The translations under genes and the position numbers were made by a program. From Desulfarculaceae bacterium (GTDB taxonomy: Bacteria; Desulfobacterota; Desulfobacteria; Desulfobacterales; Desulfobacteraceae): a stretch of 5,586 nt of DNA. Positions within the stretch are counted from its first letter, which is position 1. Each line of letters opens with the position of its first letter. Location of the stretch: assembly GCA_021737205.1 (NCBI GenBank), contig JAIPEK010000165.1:1-5586 (forward strand). The letters are read 5' to 3'. This document shows, in pieces, positions 4,182 through 5,586 of the stretch. A model generated the notes under the pieces. The model was not told the DNA's origin. It saw only the letters and a list, made by a program, of their open reading frames with translations, and searched no databases.

Positions 4182-5586
4182 TTACTTACACGGCTGAATA
4201 CCCCATATATCTTCTGCGTACTCTTTTACCGTCCTGTCACTTGAAAACCGCCCGGTACGGGCAATATTGAGAAGGGACCGGGTATTCCAGACATCCCTTT
4301 TAGAATAGTCCGCGGTTATCGCTTCCTGCTGCCTTTTGTAGGACTCGAAATCGGCAAGATGCAGGTAATGGTCATACCGGAGGGCCAGATTTTCATAAAA
4401 GGGTTTGAATATACGGGGTTCCTTTTTGCAGAACATATCCGAGTTAAGTGCGTCCATGACCCTTTCGAGCTCGGGAGACCGGTCAAGCCGGGTGTTCGGG
4501 TCCCAGTCCGCTCTTGCCTTTTGGACCTCGTCCACGGTCAAACCGAAAAGGTAGATATTCTCTTCCCCCACTTCATCGCGGATTTCCACATTGGCTCCGT
4601 CCAGGGTGCCGATGGTCACAGCCCCGTTCATGGCAAGCTTCATGTTCCCTGTTCCGGACGCCTCCATGCCGGCCGTTGATATCTGCTCGCTGACGTCCGC
4701 GGCCGGAATGATTTTCTCTGCAAGAGAAACCCGGTAATCCGGGATAAAGACAACCTTGAGCCACTCTCCGGCCACCGGGTCGTTGTTGATCACATCCCCC
4801 AGGTTGTGGACCAGTTTGATGATCAGTTTCGCGATAAAATAGCCGGGCGCGGCCTTTCCGGCGAAAATGAAGGTTCTCGGGTTTTCCGGGGTGATCCCGT
4901 CCTCTTTGATGGCAAGATACATGTGGATAATGTTCATCAGGTTCAAAAGCTGGCGCTTGTACTCGTGTATGCGCTTGATCTGTATGTCGAATATCGAGTC
5001 CGGGTTCACGTCGACATAACACTTTTCCTTGATGAACCGGCCCAGCATCTCCTTGTTCTCCCGCTTGATCCGGCCGAGCCGGTCGAGAAACTCGCGGTCG
5101 TACTTGTGCTCTTCAATTTCGGCGATTCTGTCGAGATCCTTTATCCAGGCGTCTCCCAGGGTTTCACACAAAAGTTCGGAAAGGCGGCGGTTTGCCGAAA
5201 AAAGCCACCTTCTCGGCGTCACGCCGTTGGTCTTGTTGTTGAATTTTTCCGGACTGATTTGATAAAAATCCGGCACAAGCTGCTCGGTGACAAGCTTTGA
5301 ATGGACCTTGGACACCCCGTTGACCGAATGGCTTCCCATAATGGCCAGATGAGCCATCCGGACCTGCTTTTCCGGCCCCTCCTCCACGATGGAAATCCGC
5401 TCCAGAAGATCTTTATCTCCGGGAAACCGTTTTTCAACCGACCCGAGAAAACGGGCGTTAATTTCATAAATCAGTTGAAGATGCCTGGGGATCACCTTTT
5501 CCACAACCGAAAGCGGCCATTTCTCCAGAGCCTCGGGCAGCAGGGTATGGTTGGTATACCCCAGGGTCGCCTTGGTGATCTCCCAT
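4182..5586 (-). CDS. glgP: Glycogen/maltodextrin phosphorylase, C-terminal part (5' end outside window)
   Basis: GlgP releases glucose-1-phosphate from the non-reducing ends of alpha-1,4-glucans using phosphate and pyridoxal phosphate. The frame is open to the right edge, giving 467 visible residues, a little over half of the usual 800-850. The visible part starts WEITKATLGYTNHTLLPEAL, the well-known YTNHT(V/L)LPEALE region. It continues with IMGSHSVNGVSKVHSKLV, NKTNGVTPRRWL, QIKRIHEYKRQLLN, FAGKAAPGY and VVFIPDYRVSLAEKIIPAAD. The cofactor-binding motif EASGTGNMK follows; its Lys is encoded at 4640-4638 and should carry the PLP Schiff base. The C terminus (FSSDRTVKEYAEDIWGI) is normal and the stop is TAA at 4184-4182. 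The GTG at 5504 is internal, because homology continues upstream of it. Nothing looks broken. The substrate (glycogen or maltodextrin) and the N-terminal regulatory features cannot be judged. No clear terminator separates it from the TetR gene 113 bp downstream. Confidence 0.97.
   Translation of the reverse strand, partial: WEITKATLGYTNHTLLPEALEKWPLSVVEKVIPRHLQLIYEINARFLGSVEKRFPGDKDLLERISIVEEGPEKQVRMAHLAIMGSHSVNGVSKVHSKLVTEQLVPDFYQISPEKFNNKTNGVTPRRWLFSANRRLSELLCETLGDAWIKDLDRIAEIEEHKYDREFLDRLGRIKRENKEMLGRFIKEKCYVDVNPDSIFDIQIKRIHEYKRQLLNLMNIIHMYLAIKEDGITPENPRTFIFAGKAAPGYFIAKLIIKLVHNLGDVINNDPVAGEWLKVVFIPDYRVSLAEKIIPAADVSEQISTAGMEASGTGNMKLAMNGAVTIGTLDGANVEIRDEVGEENIYLFGLTVDEVQKARADWDPNTRLDRSPELERVMDALNSDMFCKKEPRIFKPFYENLALRYDHYLHLADFESYKRQQEAITADYSKRDVWNTRSLLNIARTGRFSSDRTVKEYAEDIWGIQPCK

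Noticed and set aside
4806..5300. Plus-strand open frame (164 codons) opposite glgP
   Set aside because: The minus strand here encodes unmistakable glycogen phosphorylase motifs. The plus-strand frame has no family resemblance and no convincing RBS.

Overview
The window reads as an ordinary stretch of bacterial chromosome, most likely from a Desulfobacterota-type (former deltaproteobacterial) anaerobe. That guess rests on moderate GC in the genes, AT-rich promoter regions, and an intergenic region with GTTAGGT-type heptamers and an accatgaag/cttcatggt palindrome. I associate both with such genomes from memory and could not check this.

Layout: (1) positions 1-203 hold the last 66 codons of a plus-strand gene, probably an outer-membrane beta-barrel protein, followed by a possible terminator hairpin. 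(2) Positions 204-491 are non-coding and rich in repeats: six 7-bp units, a 51-bp imperfect palindrome, and an 11-bp direct repeat that brackets the palindrome. (3) recJ (492-2207) encodes a full-length single-strand-specific 5'-3' exonuclease with all catalytic DHH motifs. (4) Two small plus-strand genes follow (2280-2705 and 2883-3434), each with its own sigma70-like promoter and a good ribosome binding site. The first is unrecognised. The second ends in a domain like the helix-turn-helix tail of large serine recombinases but has no catalytic domain. (5) A TetR-family regulator (3439-4068, minus strand) converges on the second small gene, with only 4 bp between the stop codons. (6) The C-terminal half of glycogen phosphorylase, glgP, runs in from the right edge on the minus strand (4182-5586, 5' end outside the window).

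The genes do not form one pathway. RecJ serves DNA repair and recombination, and GlgP serves glycogen and maltodextrin breakdown. The TetR gene lies just downstream of glgP but has its own promoter, with a palindrome between the -35 and -10 elements that suggests autoregulation. No CRISPR array, insertion sequence, rRNA or tRNA gene was seen. Nothing here is convincingly a new biological system. The items most worth a second look are the recombinase-tail protein at 2883-3434 with its attenuator-like leader, and the repeat cluster upstream of recJ.
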